DNA of 64,000 nucleotides from an uncultured Parabacteroides sp. (GCF_947855115.1 NZ_CANTZW010000002.1:1-64000), one strand, 5' to 3'. Counted from the stretch's first letter, positions 34,086 to 44,266 are shown. Translations and numbers: made by a program. Notes: generated from the sequence alone by a model not told the origin.

Positions 34086-36554
34086 TTAATCGAACTCGAC
34101 GACAGTGATGCCTGCGCCTCCAAATTGCACGTGCTCGTCTTGGAAACGACGTATGCCGGGAACCGTGCGTAGATAATCCCGGATTAACTGGCGCAAGATC
34201 CCCATACCGGTTCCATGTAAGATGCGAACCTTGCTTGCCCCGACTTGGATGGCATCGTCAATAAAATAGGTCACGCTTTGCAACGCCTCGTCACCTCTCA
34301 TACCCCTGACATCGATTTCTTGCTTGAAGTTTATCTTCTTCTCATGCATATCATCGGAGGTCTGGGCGCTAACGAACGTACTTTTCTGGATTTCCCGCTT
34401 GATCTGGCCCTTGCTTACCTTCTCCAGTTGCTCCAGCTTAACCGTGCTTTTGATCATTCCGAACGCTACGACCGCTTGCTTCCCTTGTAGTTCCATGACG
34501 GTCCCGGCGGAAACCTGTCCTTTAAGGCGTACATTGTCTCCGATCTCTATCACGTCTTTATTGAATACAGGCTGGGTCGTGACCTTTTGTTTTTGCCTTT
34601 TCCGCTCATTTCGCTCCTTGAGCTTCGCCATCTTGCGTGCGATCTTATCATCCTCTTCCTCGGTCGCCATTACGGAGCTTTTGAATTCCTCCAAAGCTTT
34701 GCGGGCCAGTTTGGTCTGCTCTTTCTCTGCCTGCGCCTCCTTGATCTCGCGGATCGTATTCTCAATTTTTGCGTTGGCCTCCATAAGGATACGTTGGGCC
34801 TCGGCTTTCGCTTCCCGGATAATTTCTTTCCGTTGTTTGTTTACGGCCTCCAGATCTTGTTCGTAACGGGAGGTGATGTCTTCCAGTTTTTTCTCCCGTT
34901 GGCGGATATTCTGCCGTTTGCTTTCCCAATAACGCTTGTCGCGGACGATATCTTGCAGGTATTTGTCCATATTGATATAATCTGCCCCGACATTCGCGGA
35001 AGCGTCGGCTATCACGTCCTCGGGCAATCCGATCTTGCGTGCGATCTCTACGGCGAACGAGCTACCCGGATTCCCGATGGATAACTTGAACAGGGGTTGC
35101 ATCAAATGACGATCATACAGCATGGCTCCGTTTACGATACCCTCTGTATCCTCGGCGAAATGCTTTAGGTTCTGGTAGTGGGTCGTGATCACGCCAAAGC
35201 TATGATTCCTGTTGAAACGATCCAATAAGGCCTCGGCGATAGCGCCGCCGATCTGAGGTTCCGTACCGCTACCAAACTCATCGATCAGGATGATAGTCCG
35301 CTCGTTGCAATTCTTCACGAAATGCTTCATGTTGGTAAGGTGGGAGCTGTAGGTGCTTAAGTCGTTCTCTATGCTTTGCTCATCTCCGATATCGATGAAT
35401 ATATGCTCGAAAATACCGGTTCGTGAACGTTCGTGCAAAGGAATCAGCAAACCACATTGTAGCATGTACTGAAGTAATCCGACCGTTTTCAAGCAAACAG
35501 ATTTACCGCCTGCGTTCGGGCCGGATATGATCAGGATACGTTTTTCCTCTGTCAGTTCGATATCCAAGGGAACCACTTGCTTACCCTGCTTTTGCAGAGA
35601 CAGGAATAATAGCGGATGTATGGCATGTGCCCAATCCACTTGCCGTTTATCTTCCAAGATCGGCTTGATCGCTTTGATTTGCTCCGCGAATAATGCTTTC
35701 GCGCGAATGAAATCGATATCGGCGAGAAATTCATATGATCGCAGGATATCCGGGGCTAAAGGCCGGATTATGTTTGTGAATTCGGTCAATATCTTAATGA
35801 TTTCCCTACGTTCTTCCCCTTCCAGTTCCCGGACACGGTTATTTGCTTCCACGACAACCTCCGGCTCGATAAAGACCGTCTTACCGCTGGCGGACTCGTC
35901 GTGCACGATGCCTTTTATCTTTCGTTTGAAAGCCGGGGCTACCGGGATCATCAAGCGTCCGTCGCGCATGGTAGGAGCCACGTCCTTATCGACAACCCCG
36001 TCCGATTGTGCCGCACGGAGGATGGATTGCAGGCTGCGGGAGATACCGCTCATCGTAATTGTCATCTCCCTGCGGATCTGCGCCAGGGTAGGGGAAGCGT
36101 TATCCTTGACTTTGCCAAATTTATCGAGGATGCCATCGATCTTTCCGGTCAACTGTGGAAAGACAAAAATATCTCCCGCTAATTCTGTCAAGGCCGGATA
36201 TTTGATTTCCTCATCGTCCATGGGCTTGAAGAAGCGCACGATGTCATTGATGGTTTGTAGGGAGCGTCTTAAATCGAACAACTCCCGCTCGTCCAGCCAA
36301 GTACCTTCCGGGCGGATGCGTTTTAAAGAGTAACGTACGTCGAAGAAGTAGTTGGCGGGAAATTCCGTATCACCATGTAGGATACGGATGAACTCGTCGG
36401 TTTGCTCCAATCGCTTGGATACGACCTCGAAATCGGAGGAAAATCCCATCTCCGCTACCCGCTCTTCCCCGAGCGGACTTAAACATTTTTCTGTAATTAG
36501 GTGACGGACTTTATCAAATCCCGTCTTTTGTTCAAAATTTTGTGGGTATATCAC
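34086..36554 (-). CDS. mutS2: MutS2 ATPase with Smr domain
   Basis: The product is 822 residues. A core and clamp region precedes the ATPase domain: Walker A GPNAGGKS (345-352), then IILIDEFGSGTEP as Walker B with signature residues. A long coiled coil rich in Lys/Glu (about 520-640) follows, then a C-terminal Smr domain beginning EIDVRGMRGDEAL and containing ILHGTGMGILR. MutS2 proteins suppress recombination or rescue collided ribosomes; they do not act in mismatch repair. The gene lies 15 bp after the PDZ/DUF4136 gene on the same strand, so the two are probably cotranscribed. Confidence 0.95.
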   Translation of the reverse strand: MIYPQNFEQKTGFDKVRHLITEKCLSPLGEERVAEMGFSSDFEVVSKRLEQTDEFIRILHGDTEFPANYFFDVRYSLKRIRPEGTWLDERELFDLRRSLQTINDIVRFFKPMDDEEIKYPALTELAGDIFVFPQLTGKIDGILDKFGKVKDNASPTLAQIRREMTITMSGISRSLQSILRAAQSDGVVDKDVAPTMRDGRLMIPVAPAFKRKIKGIVHDESASGKTVFIEPEVVVEANNRVRELEGEERREIIKILTEFTNIIRPLAPDILRSYEFLADIDFIRAKALFAEQIKAIKPILEDKRQVDWAHAIHPLLFLSLQKQGKQVVPLDIELTEEKRILIISGPNAGGKSVCLKTVGLLQYMLQCGLLIPLHERSRTGIFEHIFIDIGDEQSIENDLSTYSSHLTNMKHFVKNCNERTIILIDEFGSGTEPQIGGAIAEALLDRFNRNHSFGVITTHYQNLKHFAEDTEGIVNGAMLYDRHLMQPLFKLSIGNPGSSFAVEIARKIGLPEDVIADASANVGADYINMDKYLQDIVRDKRYWESKRQNIRQREKKLEDITSRYEQDLEAVNKQRKEIIREAKAEAQRILMEANAKIENTIREIKEAQAEKEQTKLARKALEEFKSSVMATEEEDDKIARKMAKLKERNERKRQKQKVTTQPVFNKDVIEIGDNVRLKGQVSAGTVMELQGKQAVVAFGMIKSTVKLEQLEKVSKGQIKREIQKSTFVSAQTSDDMHEKKINFKQEIDVRGMRGDEALQSVTYFIDDAIQVGASKVRILHGTGMGILRQLIRDYLRTVPGIRRFQDEHVQFGGAGITVVEFD

Positions 36555-36569
36555 GTGTTTGTAAAATCT

Positions 36570-38003
36570 TTATTTAATCTCTACCGTTACTTCAGAGCGA
36601 ATGGTAGGACGGATGATTACTTCTTGTTTTGTCTTACCGCGCTTTATATTAAACGTACAGGCATTATTGCCGGATGGATTAATATAAGGAGCGAAATAAT
36701 ATAAGTAAGAAAATGCCGGCAGGTAATCGGAATTTTGCGAAGCATCCGCTACTTGGGGATATTTGAATACATCCCAGAGCATGCAATACTTAAAACCGTT
36801 CGCATCCGTAAACATTGTCTTCGGATTACGATATTGCATCGTATTCGTGATGAAACGTTTATACGCGGAAGAGAACTCTTCTGCCGAGTGATTCATCTTA
36901 TGGCGACCGATTTTCTCTATGATGTCGCGGGGGCGAATACCCGCCGCGTAGGCGGGGGAGTTACGGTCTACGTCTGCCACTAGTTCTAATTTATCGATAT
37001 CGTAGCTAATTCCCGTGTAATTATAAGTTTTCTTGTCCACCTTGAACGGCACGTTACGTCCATATTTAACGTAGGGGTATTGCATACACATTAACGGTAC
37101 ATGTACCCGGGCGTATTCGTCCAAAAGATAGGAGTCTTCCAGCAACTCGTTCGCCTCGCATTCCCAGAGTATACGTCCGGGAACATCCTTTTGATCGATG
37201 ATACGGATACCGAATTGCAATAGATATTCGGCTTCTGCCTCGGCGGCAGAGTAACTCAAGAACGGGAATTGCTCCATCTTGCTATGTGAGAAGTTATAAC
37301 GGAAAGTCGGCTCTTTCTCTACCTGTACCTTATTCGCTCCCAGATAGTTCGGGTTCTTATCGAAAAAATAGAAAGTCTGTATCAATAGATCCGGCTTTAC
37401 GATATCTACCGTAAGTCCTTTTTTTGTCAGCTCGTTCTCGATGCATTCATTTATGACCGTTTCCAGTTTGCGATTATTCTCATCGATAGTAGAGAAAGCG
37501 AATGTCTTGAAATTGCCGAAATCCACGCTATCAGAGGTCACGGTAGTCTTGAACGGACATACGAATTCTTGCTCATTCGTAGTCTCCAAGCTATACATCG
37601 AGTAGGCTGAAGCCAGTTGATCTTCCGTGATAGCGTTGCTTTTCTTGCAATCCTTTTTTACCAATACTTGCTTGGATGACGAAGAAAGGTTGCTGATGGT
37701 CAATAAGACATCGTTTCTGCCCGCGGGGTTCAGCAATTGAGGAATCTCGTCGACAGATACCTCTGTTACAGGTACGCCGTTGATCTCCTCGATCACATCG
37801 TATTTTTTGATACCAGCTTGCTCGGCGGAAGAGTAAGGGATGACACTTTTTATCACCGGCTTGTTGTTTCCCCAATTCTTGCTTTGACTGATATCGTATG
37901 TGAAACCTAGTCGGCAGATAATAGATGTATTCTTGTTTTGGGCAGAAACCGTAAAGGCCGCCAATATGAGTAGCAACGTTGATAAAATTATATTTCTTGT
38001 CAT
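36570..38003 (-). CDS. PDZ-domain protein with DUF4136-like region
   Basis: The product is 477 residues with a signal peptide (ILSTLLLILAAFTVSAQ), so it is probably periplasmic. An N-terminal PDZ (about 30-115, PVIKSVIPYSSAEQAGIKKY) precedes a DUF4136-like domain (about 150-290, VDFGNFKTFAFS, YLLQFGIRIID). A second PDZ-like block (about 325-370, DRNSPAYAAGIRPRDIIEKI) comes after it. No protease motif is present, so it may be a scaffold or chaperone. It is located upstream of mutS2 in the same direction. Confidence 0.8.
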   Translation of the reverse strand: MTRNIILSTLLLILAAFTVSAQNKNTSIICRLGFTYDISQSKNWGNNKPVIKSVIPYSSAEQAGIKKYDVIEEINGVPVTEVSVDEIPQLLNPAGRNDVLLTISNLSSSSKQVLVKKDCKKSNAITEDQLASAYSMYSLETTNEQEFVCPFKTTVTSDSVDFGNFKTFAFSTIDENNRKLETVINECIENELTKKGLTVDIVKPDLLIQTFYFFDKNPNYLGANKVQVEKEPTFRYNFSHSKMEQFPFLSYSAAEAEAEYLLQFGIRIIDQKDVPGRILWECEANELLEDSYLLDEYARVHVPLMCMQYPYVKYGRNVPFKVDKKTYNYTGISYDIDKLELVADVDRNSPAYAAGIRPRDIIEKIGRHKMNHSAEEFSSAYKRFITNTMQYRNPKTMFTDANGFKYCMLWDVFKYPQVADASQNSDYLPAFSYLYYFAPYINPSGNNACTFNIKRGKTKQEVIIRPTIRSEVTVEIK

Positions 38004-38072
38004 ATACTGGATTTTTATTTATTCTAAAAAATACCTGTCTTGTCTAAAAACATTGGCAAAGGTAAAGATATT

Positions 38073-38105
38073 TTTGATGTAGTGGAATAGTTGGCAATAT
38101 ATTTG
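38073..38105 (+). promoter_or_regulatory. Bacteroidales promoter for grpE-dnaJ
   Basis: TTTG at 38073-38076 and TATATTTG at 38098-38105 are separated by 21 bp, matching the -33/-7 consensus of the Bacteroidetes primary sigma factor. The leader to grpE is then about 110 nt. Confidence 0.65.
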
Positions 38106-38221
38106 CAGCTATAATAGTGTATGAACCTGATATAGATACTGTATATATATCTTTCAATGATATTTATGTGGTACTGTATTTTGCTTACAATTAGTTAGTA
38201 ACGAAAAAAATAATATAGATT

Positions 38222-38806
38222 ATGAGCAAGATGAATCCAAACGAGAAAAAAGAAAGCGCTTCAAAAAATGAAAAAGTAAATAATGAGGAAGCGACAAATT
38301 TGCAGGAAGAACAGTCAAATACGGCAGATGAAACCGTGGATTCTGACAATATGTCGGGTGAGCAGGAAGATTGGCAAAAAAAATATAATGAATTGAATGA
38401 TTCCCACTTACGCTTGATGGCAGAGTTTGACAATTACCGTAAGCGCACGATGCGTGAGAAGGCCGATTTGATCAAGACCGGCGGCGAGAGCGCGTTAAAG
38501 AACCTTCTTCCCATTATCGATGATTTCGAGCGTGCCTTGCAAAACGTCCGTACGGCTGAGGACGTAGAGGCCGTTAAAGAAGGCGTGGACTTGATCTTCG
38601 GTAAGTTCATGGGTTATCTGTCTCAGCAGGGCGTGAAACCTATCGAGGCTGTAGGCAAGCCGTTCGATACGGAGGAATTTGAGGCTATCGCTACGATTCC
38701 CGCTCCGGAACCCGACATGAAGGGAAAGGTGTTGGATTGTGTGCAAACAGGATATACCTTATTCGACAAGGTAATACGTCACGCGAAAGTAGTAGTGGGA
38801 GAATAA
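38222..38806 (+). CDS. grpE: GrpE nucleotide exchange factor
   Basis: The product is 194 residues and promotes ADP release from DnaK. An acidic, low-complexity N-terminus (1-55) precedes the long dimer helix (KYNELNDSHLRLMAEFDNYR) and the family block ALKNLLPIIDDFERAL. The C-terminal beta part has VGKPFDTEEFEAIATIP and VLDCVQTGYTLFDKVIRHAKV. It is 30 bp upstream of dnaJ and clearly in one operon. Confidence 0.95.
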   Translation: MSKMNPNEKKESASKNEKVNNEEATNLQEEQSNTADETVDSDNMSGEQEDWQKKYNELNDSHLRLMAEFDNYRKRTMREKADLIKTGGESALKNLLPIIDDFERALQNVRTAEDVEAVKEGVDLIFGKFMGYLSQQGVKPIEAVGKPFDTEEFEAIATIPAPEPDMKGKVLDCVQTGYTLFDKVIRHAKVVVGE

Positions 38807-38836
38807 TCGGAAAATCGGCAAATAACAAATACAAGG

Positions 38837-39991
38837 ATGGCTAAGAGGGATTACTATGAAGTGCTGGGCGTTGGGAAAAATGCCTCGGCAGATGAGATAA
38901 AGAAAGCGTACCGCAAGAAGGCGATACAATTCCACCCGGACAAGAATCCGGGCGATAAGCAAGCGGAGGAGAACTTTAAGGAGGCGGCTGAGGCATACGA
39001 CGTGTTGAGCGATCCGCAAAAGCGTCAGCGTTATGACCAGTTCGGCCATGCGGGTGTCGGCGGGGCTTCACAAGGTGGTGGCTTCGGTGGCGGTATGTCG
39101 ATGGAGGATATCTTCTCCCAGTTCGGTGACATCTTTGGTGGACATTTTGGCGGTTTCGGTGGCTTTGGCGGTTTTGGCGGTTCTCGCGGAGGACGCCGCG
39201 TGAACCGCGGATCGGATTTGCGCGTGAAAGTGAAACTGAACCTGAAAGAGATCGCTAACGGGGTGGAGAAGAAGATCAAGGTGAAGAAATATGTGCCTTG
39301 CTCACATTGCCACGGTAGCGGAGCGGAAGGATCGGATGGCGCGAAGACGTGTGATACGTGTAAGGGTAGCGGTGTCGTTACCCGTATCGCCAACACGATC
39401 TTAGGGCAGATGCAGACGCAGACGACTTGTCCTACCTGTGGTGGCGAGGGTAAGGTCGTTGTGAAGAAATGTACGGAGTGTAACGGGGAGGGAGTCGTTC
39501 GCGACGACGAGATTATCACGATCAACATCCCTGCCGGTGTAGCCGAGGGCATGCAGCTCTCCATGAACGGCAAAGGCAACGCCGCGCGGCATGGCGGAAT
39601 CAACGGCGACTTATTGATCTTGGTCGAGGAGGAGCCGCATCCTGAGTTGATTCGCGACGAGAACGATTTGTTGTATAACTTGCTGTTGAGTGTCCCGCAA
39701 GCTGCCTTGGGAGCCACGGTGGAGGTCCCGACCATCGATGGGAAGGCGAAATTGAAGATCGAGCCGGGTACGCAGCCGGGCAAGGTGCTTCGTTTGCGTA
39801 ACAAGGGGCTTCCTTCCATCAATAGCTATGGTACGGGCGACTTGTTGGTGAACGTGAGCGTATATATCCCTGAGACTTTATCGTCTACGGAGAAAGAGAC
39901 GCTGAACGGTTTGGAGAATTCACCGAACTTCCAGCCTAATAAGACGATGAAAGAGAAGATCTTCAGTAAGTTTAAGCACTTCTTTGATTAA
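38837..39991 (+). CDS. dnaJ: DnaJ cochaperone
   Basis: The product is 384 residues. It has a J domain with HPD (residues 33-35, FHPDKNPG) and a Gly/Phe-rich linker with repeated GGFGGFGG. Four zinc-finger repeats follow ([32 protein letters not shown]), then the C-terminal substrate-binding and dimer domains. It stimulates DnaK ATPase activity and delivers clients. It is encoded just after grpE; dnaK is not in the window. Confidence 0.97.
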   Translation: MAKRDYYEVLGVGKNASADEIKKAYRKKAIQFHPDKNPGDKQAEENFKEAAEAYDVLSDPQKRQRYDQFGHAGVGGASQGGGFGGGMSMEDIFSQFGDIFGGHFGGFGGFGGFGGSRGGRRVNRGSDLRVKVKLNLKEIANGVEKKIKVKKYVPCSHCHGSGAEGSDGAKTCDTCKGSGVVTRIANTILGQMQTQTTCPTCGGEGKVVVKKCTECNGEGVVRDDEIITINIPAGVAEGMQLSMNGKGNAARHGGINGDLLILVEEEPHPELIRDENDLLYNLLLSVPQAALGATVEVPTIDGKAKLKIEPGTQPGKVLRLRNKGLPSINSYGTGDLLVNVSVYIPETLSSTEKETLNGLENSPNFQPNKTMKEKIFSKFKHFFD

Positions 39992-40005
39992 CGAATAGAA
40001 AAGAC

Positions 40006-40042
40006 TATTGTGTTCGTATGAGAACACGGTAGTCTTTTTTTT
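40006..40042 (+). terminator. Terminator of grpE-dnaJ
   Basis: AAGACTATTGTGTTC pairs with GAACACGGTAGTCTT around a short loop, followed by eight T residues. Confidence 0.75.
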
Positions 40043-40065
40043 ATAAGCCATAAAACGAGTTTCTT

Positions 40066-40638
40066 ATGAGAATATATACCCGTGGAGGAGATAAGGGAAA
40101 GACCGGCATACATGGCGGTGAGCGTGTCGATAAGGATGACATCCGTATTGAGGCGAATGGGACGCTGGATGAGTTGAACGCCGAGATCGGCATTGTCCGC
40201 TCGTTGCTGTCTCCCGATCATGAGTGGCAGGCGTTGCTGGGCAGGATACAACGGGAGATGATGACCGTGATGTCTCATGTGGCGACTCCCTCGGCGATCC
40301 GCGACAAGAACCCGAATCCGCTTCCCGATGATTTAGCCGCCTTTTGTGAGTCCCAGATCGATGATCTGTCTGCCCAGATGGAGGATAACGGGTATTTTAT
40401 CCTTCCGGGAGGCACGCCTGTATCCGCGCACCTCCAATTGGCTCGTACGATAACCCGTAGGGCCGAACGCCGTTTGTGGACATTGAACCGGAAGGACCCG
40501 CTTCCCGCCGGAATCATGGCATTCGTGAATCGTTTATCGGATTTGTTCTTTATGATGGCACGTTATGACCTGTTTCGCCAAGGGAACGCTGAGGAACGCT
40601 GGCAATCTTTCCTTTATAAACGGAAAAAGAAGTCTTAG
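40066..40638 (+). CDS. PduO-type ATP:cob(I)alamin adenosyltransferase
   Basis: The product is 190 residues and makes adenosylcobalamin from cob(I)alamin and ATP. The family start is clear: IYTRGGDKGKTGIHGGERVD (ATP-binding loop), then GTLDELNAEIG. FILPGGTPVSAHLQLARTI and RRAERRLW carry the conserved Arg/Glu residues, and VNRLSDLFFMMAR ends the helix bundle. The 3' end overlaps the convergent PHP gene by 4 bp. It probably serves cobalamin salvage for methylmalonyl-CoA mutase. Confidence 0.9.
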   Translation: MRIYTRGGDKGKTGIHGGERVDKDDIRIEANGTLDELNAEIGIVRSLLSPDHEWQALLGRIQREMMTVMSHVATPSAIRDKNPNPLPDDLAAFCESQIDDLSAQMEDNGYFILPGGTPVSAHLQLARTITRRAERRLWTLNRKDPLPAGIMAFVNRLSDLFFMMARYDLFRQGNAEERWQSFLYKRKKKS

Positions 40639-41480
40639 AAGGCAATATCTTGCCATTCGCCTTTTACAAGCTCACGGGTAGACTTGAAACCGGCTTGTCT
40701 CAGTAACTCGAAAGCTTCCGTACGACCGTCGTTCACCAAATCCGGATAATGGCAATCGGAGTTTACCATGACCGGGATATTCATCTCCCGCATGCGTGAG
40801 AGGTATTCCACACGGGGATAAAGCTCTTTCTTTTTGGTCCAGTTCTTGGTGTTGACCTCCACCATCAGTCCTTTCTCCTTTACCAGATCCAGGCAAGCCT
40901 CGAAAGGCTTCCGGTACCAATCTTCCTCAAAATTGAAAATCTCATATTTCTGTCCGTTCATATAGATCTTGTCCATATGCCCGACGATATCGATGCCTCC
41001 GGTCTCTATCATTTTCATCGTGCTATCGAAGAAACGCCTCACAAGTAACCGGACATCTCCCTCGAAATGACGTTCCACGGAGTGGGCGTATTCCCTGAAC
41101 GAACCGTCTATGCAAACCATGTTCTTTTCGGCCAGATGCTCTGACATGGGCAGGAAATGGATCGAGCCGATCCGGTAATCCAAGGGTAACTCTTGGAAAT
41201 AGGGGATAGAGGCGTTGTAGGTCTCATCCAGATAATCAATTTCTAGTCCGACATATATTTCCAGTTGATCGCTGTATTTCTGTTTCAACCGTTCTATTTC
41301 TTGCAGATACTCCGGCATATCGTCTTTAGACATATTCCAGCAAGTCTCGAACGGAAGCGGTGAGTGGGAGGAAAAGCCGTACGCACGGAACCCATGCGCT
41401 ATGGCGAATCTCACGAAATCTTCCGGAATGCTTCTTCCATCACAAAAAGTACAATGGCTATGGTAGTTACTGAGTTGCAT
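40635..41480 (-). CDS. PHP-domain phosphatase, histidinol-phosphatase-like
   Basis: The product is 281 residues with PHP metal motifs: HSHCTFCDG near the N-terminus, SSHSPLPF, GLEIDY, GSIHFL, VGHMDK and a terminal NSDCHY. This arrangement is that of HisK/HisJ-type histidinol-phosphate phosphatases. No other histidine genes are nearby, so the physiological substrate is uncertain. The start at 41480 matches the family (LSNYHSHCTF). Confidence 0.8.
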   Translation of the reverse strand: MQLSNYHSHCTFCDGRSIPEDFVRFAIAHGFRAYGFSSHSPLPFETCWNMSKDDMPEYLQEIERLKQKYSDQLEIYVGLEIDYLDETYNASIPYFQELPLDYRIGSIHFLPMSEHLAEKNMVCIDGSFREYAHSVERHFEGDVRLLVRRFFDSTMKMIETGGIDIVGHMDKIYMNGQKYEIFNFEEDWYRKPFEACLDLVKEKGLMVEVNTKNWTKKKELYPRVEYLSRMREMNIPVMVNSDCHYPDLVNDGRTEAFELLRQAGFKSTRELVKGEWQDIAF

Positions 41481-41845
41481 GATCGTTTTGTAGCTATATA
41501 GGGTTTTATTTTATATTCTTGGGTATCGTGATATAGGGAGCTATGGGAGAGTTTACGACGGAAGGTCTATTTTCCGCTGAACTGTCGGTGTAGCCCGCGA
41601 GTCGATTAAGACGTTGGCCGGTATCTCCTAAAGCGGCGGTATTGTTTTACCGAGGCCCGCCTCACGATAATGACGCATTATGATATAGATCGAGACTTGC
41701 GAAAGAGAACCATTTTACTTCCATGCTTAGTCCTTGCTTAGTCCTTGTTATCAAATGTAGCCATTTCGTATTGCATTTTGGGAAAAGGCCACATCCAGAG
41801 ATCATCGTGCCCGGATGTGGCCTTATTGTATGGATGGGAAAGGTG
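41481..41845. other. Intergenic region between PHP and kbl genes
   Basis: No gene was seen. It holds the short tandem repeat GCTTAGTCCTTGCTTAGTCC near 41724 and the kbl terminator. Confidence 0.5.
41785..41824 (-). terminator. Terminator of kbl
   Basis: The perfect 12-bp stem AAGGCCACATCC / GGATGTGGCCTT, read on the minus strand, is followed by TTCCC. It lies 22 bp after the kbl stop. Confidence 0.7.
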
Positions 41846-43036
41846 TTATTTGATAACGCCTAGCTCTTTTCCTACCTTGATAAACGCGGCGATAGCCTTG
41901 TCTAGATGCTCCGTCTCGTGGCCCGCGGACAATTGTACGCGGATACGGGCTTGTCCCTTCGGTACTACCGGGTAATAGAAACCGGTTACGTAAATACCCT
42001 CTTCCTGCATCTTGGCGGCGAAATCTTGAGACAACTTAGCGTCATATAACATAACGGCGCAGATCGCGGATTGGGTCGGCTTGATATCGAAACCGGCAGC
42101 CAGCATCTTGTCGCGGAAGTAGCTTACGTTGCTCATTAATTTCGTATGTAAAGCGTCGCTCTCCTTCAGCATCTTGAACATCTCCAAGCTTGCGCCCACG
42201 ATAGCCGGGGCCACAGAGTTAGAGAACAAGTAAGGACGGGAACGCTGACGTAACATATCGATAATCTCTTTCTTACCGGTAGTGAAACCTCCCATGGCGC
42301 CACCGAACGCCTTACCCAGCGTACCTGTGAAGATATCTACACGTCCGTAGACATCGAATTGCTCGGCTACGCCGTGGCCCGTCGGTCCTACGACACCGGC
42401 GGAGTGAGATTCATCTACCATGACCAGCGCGTCATATTTCTCGGCAAGCTCGCAAATCTTGTCCATCGGGGCGACATTGCCGTCCATGGAGAATACGCCG
42501 TCCGTAGCGATGATACGATGACGTTGGGCCTGCGCCTCTTGCAGGCAACGCTCCAAGTCCGCCATATCGGCGTTGGCGTAGCGATAACGTTTAGCCTTGC
42601 ATAGACGGACGCCGTCGATGATGGAGGCGTGGTTCAAGGCATCCGATATGATAGCGTCTTCCTCGCCGAACAACGGTTCGAACAAACCGCCGTTAGCGTC
42701 GAAACATGCGGCATAAAGGATCGTGTCTTCAGTCTTGAAATAGTCGGAGATGGCAGCTTCCAGTTGCTTGTGCAAATCCTGCGTTCCACAGATGAAACGA
42801 ACGGACGACATACCATAACCGTGTGTATCCATGGCTTCTTTCGCGGCCTTGATCAGTCGTTGGTTATCAGACAGGCCAAGATAGTTATTGGCGCAGAAGT
42901 TCAAAACATCACTTCCGGCATTTACTTTGATGTCGGCTCTTTGCGGCGTTGTAATGATACGCTCGTTCTTGTATAAACCCGCGGCTTTGATGCCTTCAAG
43001 TTCATTTGTCAAGAATTCTTTAAGTTTCCCGTACAT
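41846..43036 (-). CDS. kbl: Glycine C-acetyltransferase (2-amino-3-ketobutyrate CoA ligase)
   Basis: The product is 396 residues from the ATG at 43034-43036 (MYGKLKEFLTNELEGI). It is a PLP enzyme that splits 2-amino-3-oxobutyrate with CoA into glycine and acetyl-CoA. Motifs are NFCANNYLGLSDN, SDALNHASIIDG, VDESHSAGVVG and the PLP lysine in TGTLGKAFGG. The L-threonine dehydrogenase that makes its substrate is divergently encoded 180 bp away, which supports this function over other members of the family. Confidence 0.92.
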   Translation of the reverse strand: MYGKLKEFLTNELEGIKAAGLYKNERIITTPQRADIKVNAGSDVLNFCANNYLGLSDNQRLIKAAKEAMDTHGYGMSSVRFICGTQDLHKQLEAAISDYFKTEDTILYAACFDANGGLFEPLFGEEDAIISDALNHASIIDGVRLCKAKRYRYANADMADLERCLQEAQAQRHRIIATDGVFSMDGNVAPMDKICELAEKYDALVMVDESHSAGVVGPTGHGVAEQFDVYGRVDIFTGTLGKAFGGAMGGFTTGKKEIIDMLRQRSRPYLFSNSVAPAIVGASLEMFKMLKESDALHTKLMSNVSYFRDKMLAAGFDIKPTQSAICAVMLYDAKLSQDFAAKMQEEGIYVTGFYYPVVPKGQARIRVQLSAGHETEHLDKAIAAFIKVGKELGVIK

Positions 43037-43174
43037 AAAAACTTCGTTTTTTATTAGTATTATAGATGTGAGTAGTAGCTTCGTTGTCAAAGCGACAGAC
43101 AAAGGTCTGTTTTTTTTTTGAATTTTAATACTAAAAAAGAGAAGAAATTCATGTCTAAACTGTTTTATTCTCTA

Positions 43175-43182
43175 TACCTTTG
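43175..43182 (+). promoter_or_regulatory. Probable -7 box upstream of threonine dehydrogenase
   Basis: TACCTTTG fits TAnnTTTG and lies 34 bp before the start codon. A good -33 TTTG was not found. Confidence 0.45.
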
Positions 43183-43216
43183 CCGCTGGAAAAAAACTTA
43201 AATCTCATTAAACGCG

Positions 43217-44170
43217 ATGAAGAATATATTAGTAATTGGTTCTACCGGTCAGATCGGATCAGAGTTAACCATGAAATTAAGAAGTATCTACGGTGGGAAC
43301 ATAGTAGCGGGTTATATCCCGGGTGCGGAGCCTAAAGGCGAGTTATTAGAGTCGGGGCCTTCCGCGATCGTGGATATCACGAACGAGCAGCAGATCGCAG
43401 AGACGGTATCAAAGTACAATATTGATACGATCTATAATTTGGCGGCTCTTTTATCGGCTGTAGCGGAGGCAAAACCCCAGTTGGCGTGGAAGATCGGAAT
43501 GGGCGGCTTGTTCAATGTGCTTGAGGTAGCCCGTGAGATGCACTGCGCTGTATTTACGCCAAGCTCTATAGGCGTGTTCGGCAACAACACCCCGAAAGAC
43601 AAGACTCCTCAAGACACGATCCGCAACCCTCGTACGATGTACGGCGTAACGAAGGTATCCGGAGAGTTGTTAAGCGATTATTATAATATCCGTTTCGGCG
43701 TGGATACGCGTTCGGTTCGTTTCCCTGGATTAATTTCCTATGTAACGCCTCCGGGTGGCGGAACGACGGACTACGCTGTCGATATTTACTATTCGGCCGC
43801 CAAGGGAGAGAAATTCGTTTGCCCGATCGCCGCCGGTACTTTCATGGATATGATGTACATGCCGGACGGCCTGCGTGCCGCCATCGAGATCATGGAAGCG
43901 GATTCTACGAATTTCGTGCATCGTAACTCATTCAACATCGCCTCGATGAGTTTCGATCCGGAGATCATCTTTAATAATATCAAGAAATACGTGCCCGACT
44001 TCCAGATGGAGTATGAGGTAGATCCTCTGCGCCAGGCTATCGCCGAGTCGTGGCCGAACTCTTTGGACGATACGTGTGCCCGCGAGGAATGGGGCTGGAA
44101 GCCGGAGTATGACTTGGATGCCATGACAAAGGATATGCTATCTAAACTGAGAGAGCGTTTCAATAAATAA
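43217..44170 (+). CDS. tdh: L-threonine 3-dehydrogenase, SDR type
   Basis: The product is 317 residues, an extended short-chain dehydrogenase that oxidises L-threonine to 2-amino-3-oxobutyrate with NAD. It has an N-terminal Rossmann motif VIGSTGQIGSEL, NLAALLSAV, the catalytic pair Tyr/Lys in MYGVTKVSGE, and TPPGGGTTDYAVDIYY characteristic of SDR-type threonine dehydrogenases. Divergent kbl completes the threonine-to-glycine pathway. Confidence 0.88.
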   Translation: MKNILVIGSTGQIGSELTMKLRSIYGGNIVAGYIPGAEPKGELLESGPSAIVDITNEQQIAETVSKYNIDTIYNLAALLSAVAEAKPQLAWKIGMGGLFNVLEVAREMHCAVFTPSSIGVFGNNTPKDKTPQDTIRNPRTMYGVTKVSGELLSDYYNIRFGVDTRSVRFPGLISYVTPPGGGTTDYAVDIYYSAAKGEKFVCPIAAGTFMDMMYMPDGLRAAIEIMEADSTNFVHRNSFNIASMSFDPEIIFNNIKKYVPDFQMEYEVDPLRQAIAESWPNSLDDTCAREEWGWKPEYDLDAMTKDMLSKLRERFNK

Positions 44171-44225
44171 AATTTGATGAGAGTATGGGGGTGACTGTAG
44201 TTATAGTCACTTACGTTTTACATAG

Positions 44226-44266
44226 ACCGGGGCATCATCGTGATAGATGATCCCCGGTTTTTTATT
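44226..44266 (+). terminator. Terminator of threonine dehydrogenase
   Basis: ACCGGGGCATCATC pairs with GATGATCCCCGGT around 6 nt, followed by a TTTTTTATTTTAT tract. Confidence 0.8.

Noticed and set aside
35527..36333. Long open frame antisense to mutS2
   Set aside because: Composition is Ser/Arg-rich shadow coding. mutS2 on the other strand is unambiguous.
39031..39822. Long open frame antisense to dnaJ (263 codons)
   Set aside because: It lies wholly inside a certain dnaJ gene, has biased Pro/Ser composition mirrored from the sense strand, and has no recognisable domain.
41724..41746. Tandem GCTTAGTCCTT repeat as a regulatory array
   Set aside because: Only two units, too short to support a function.
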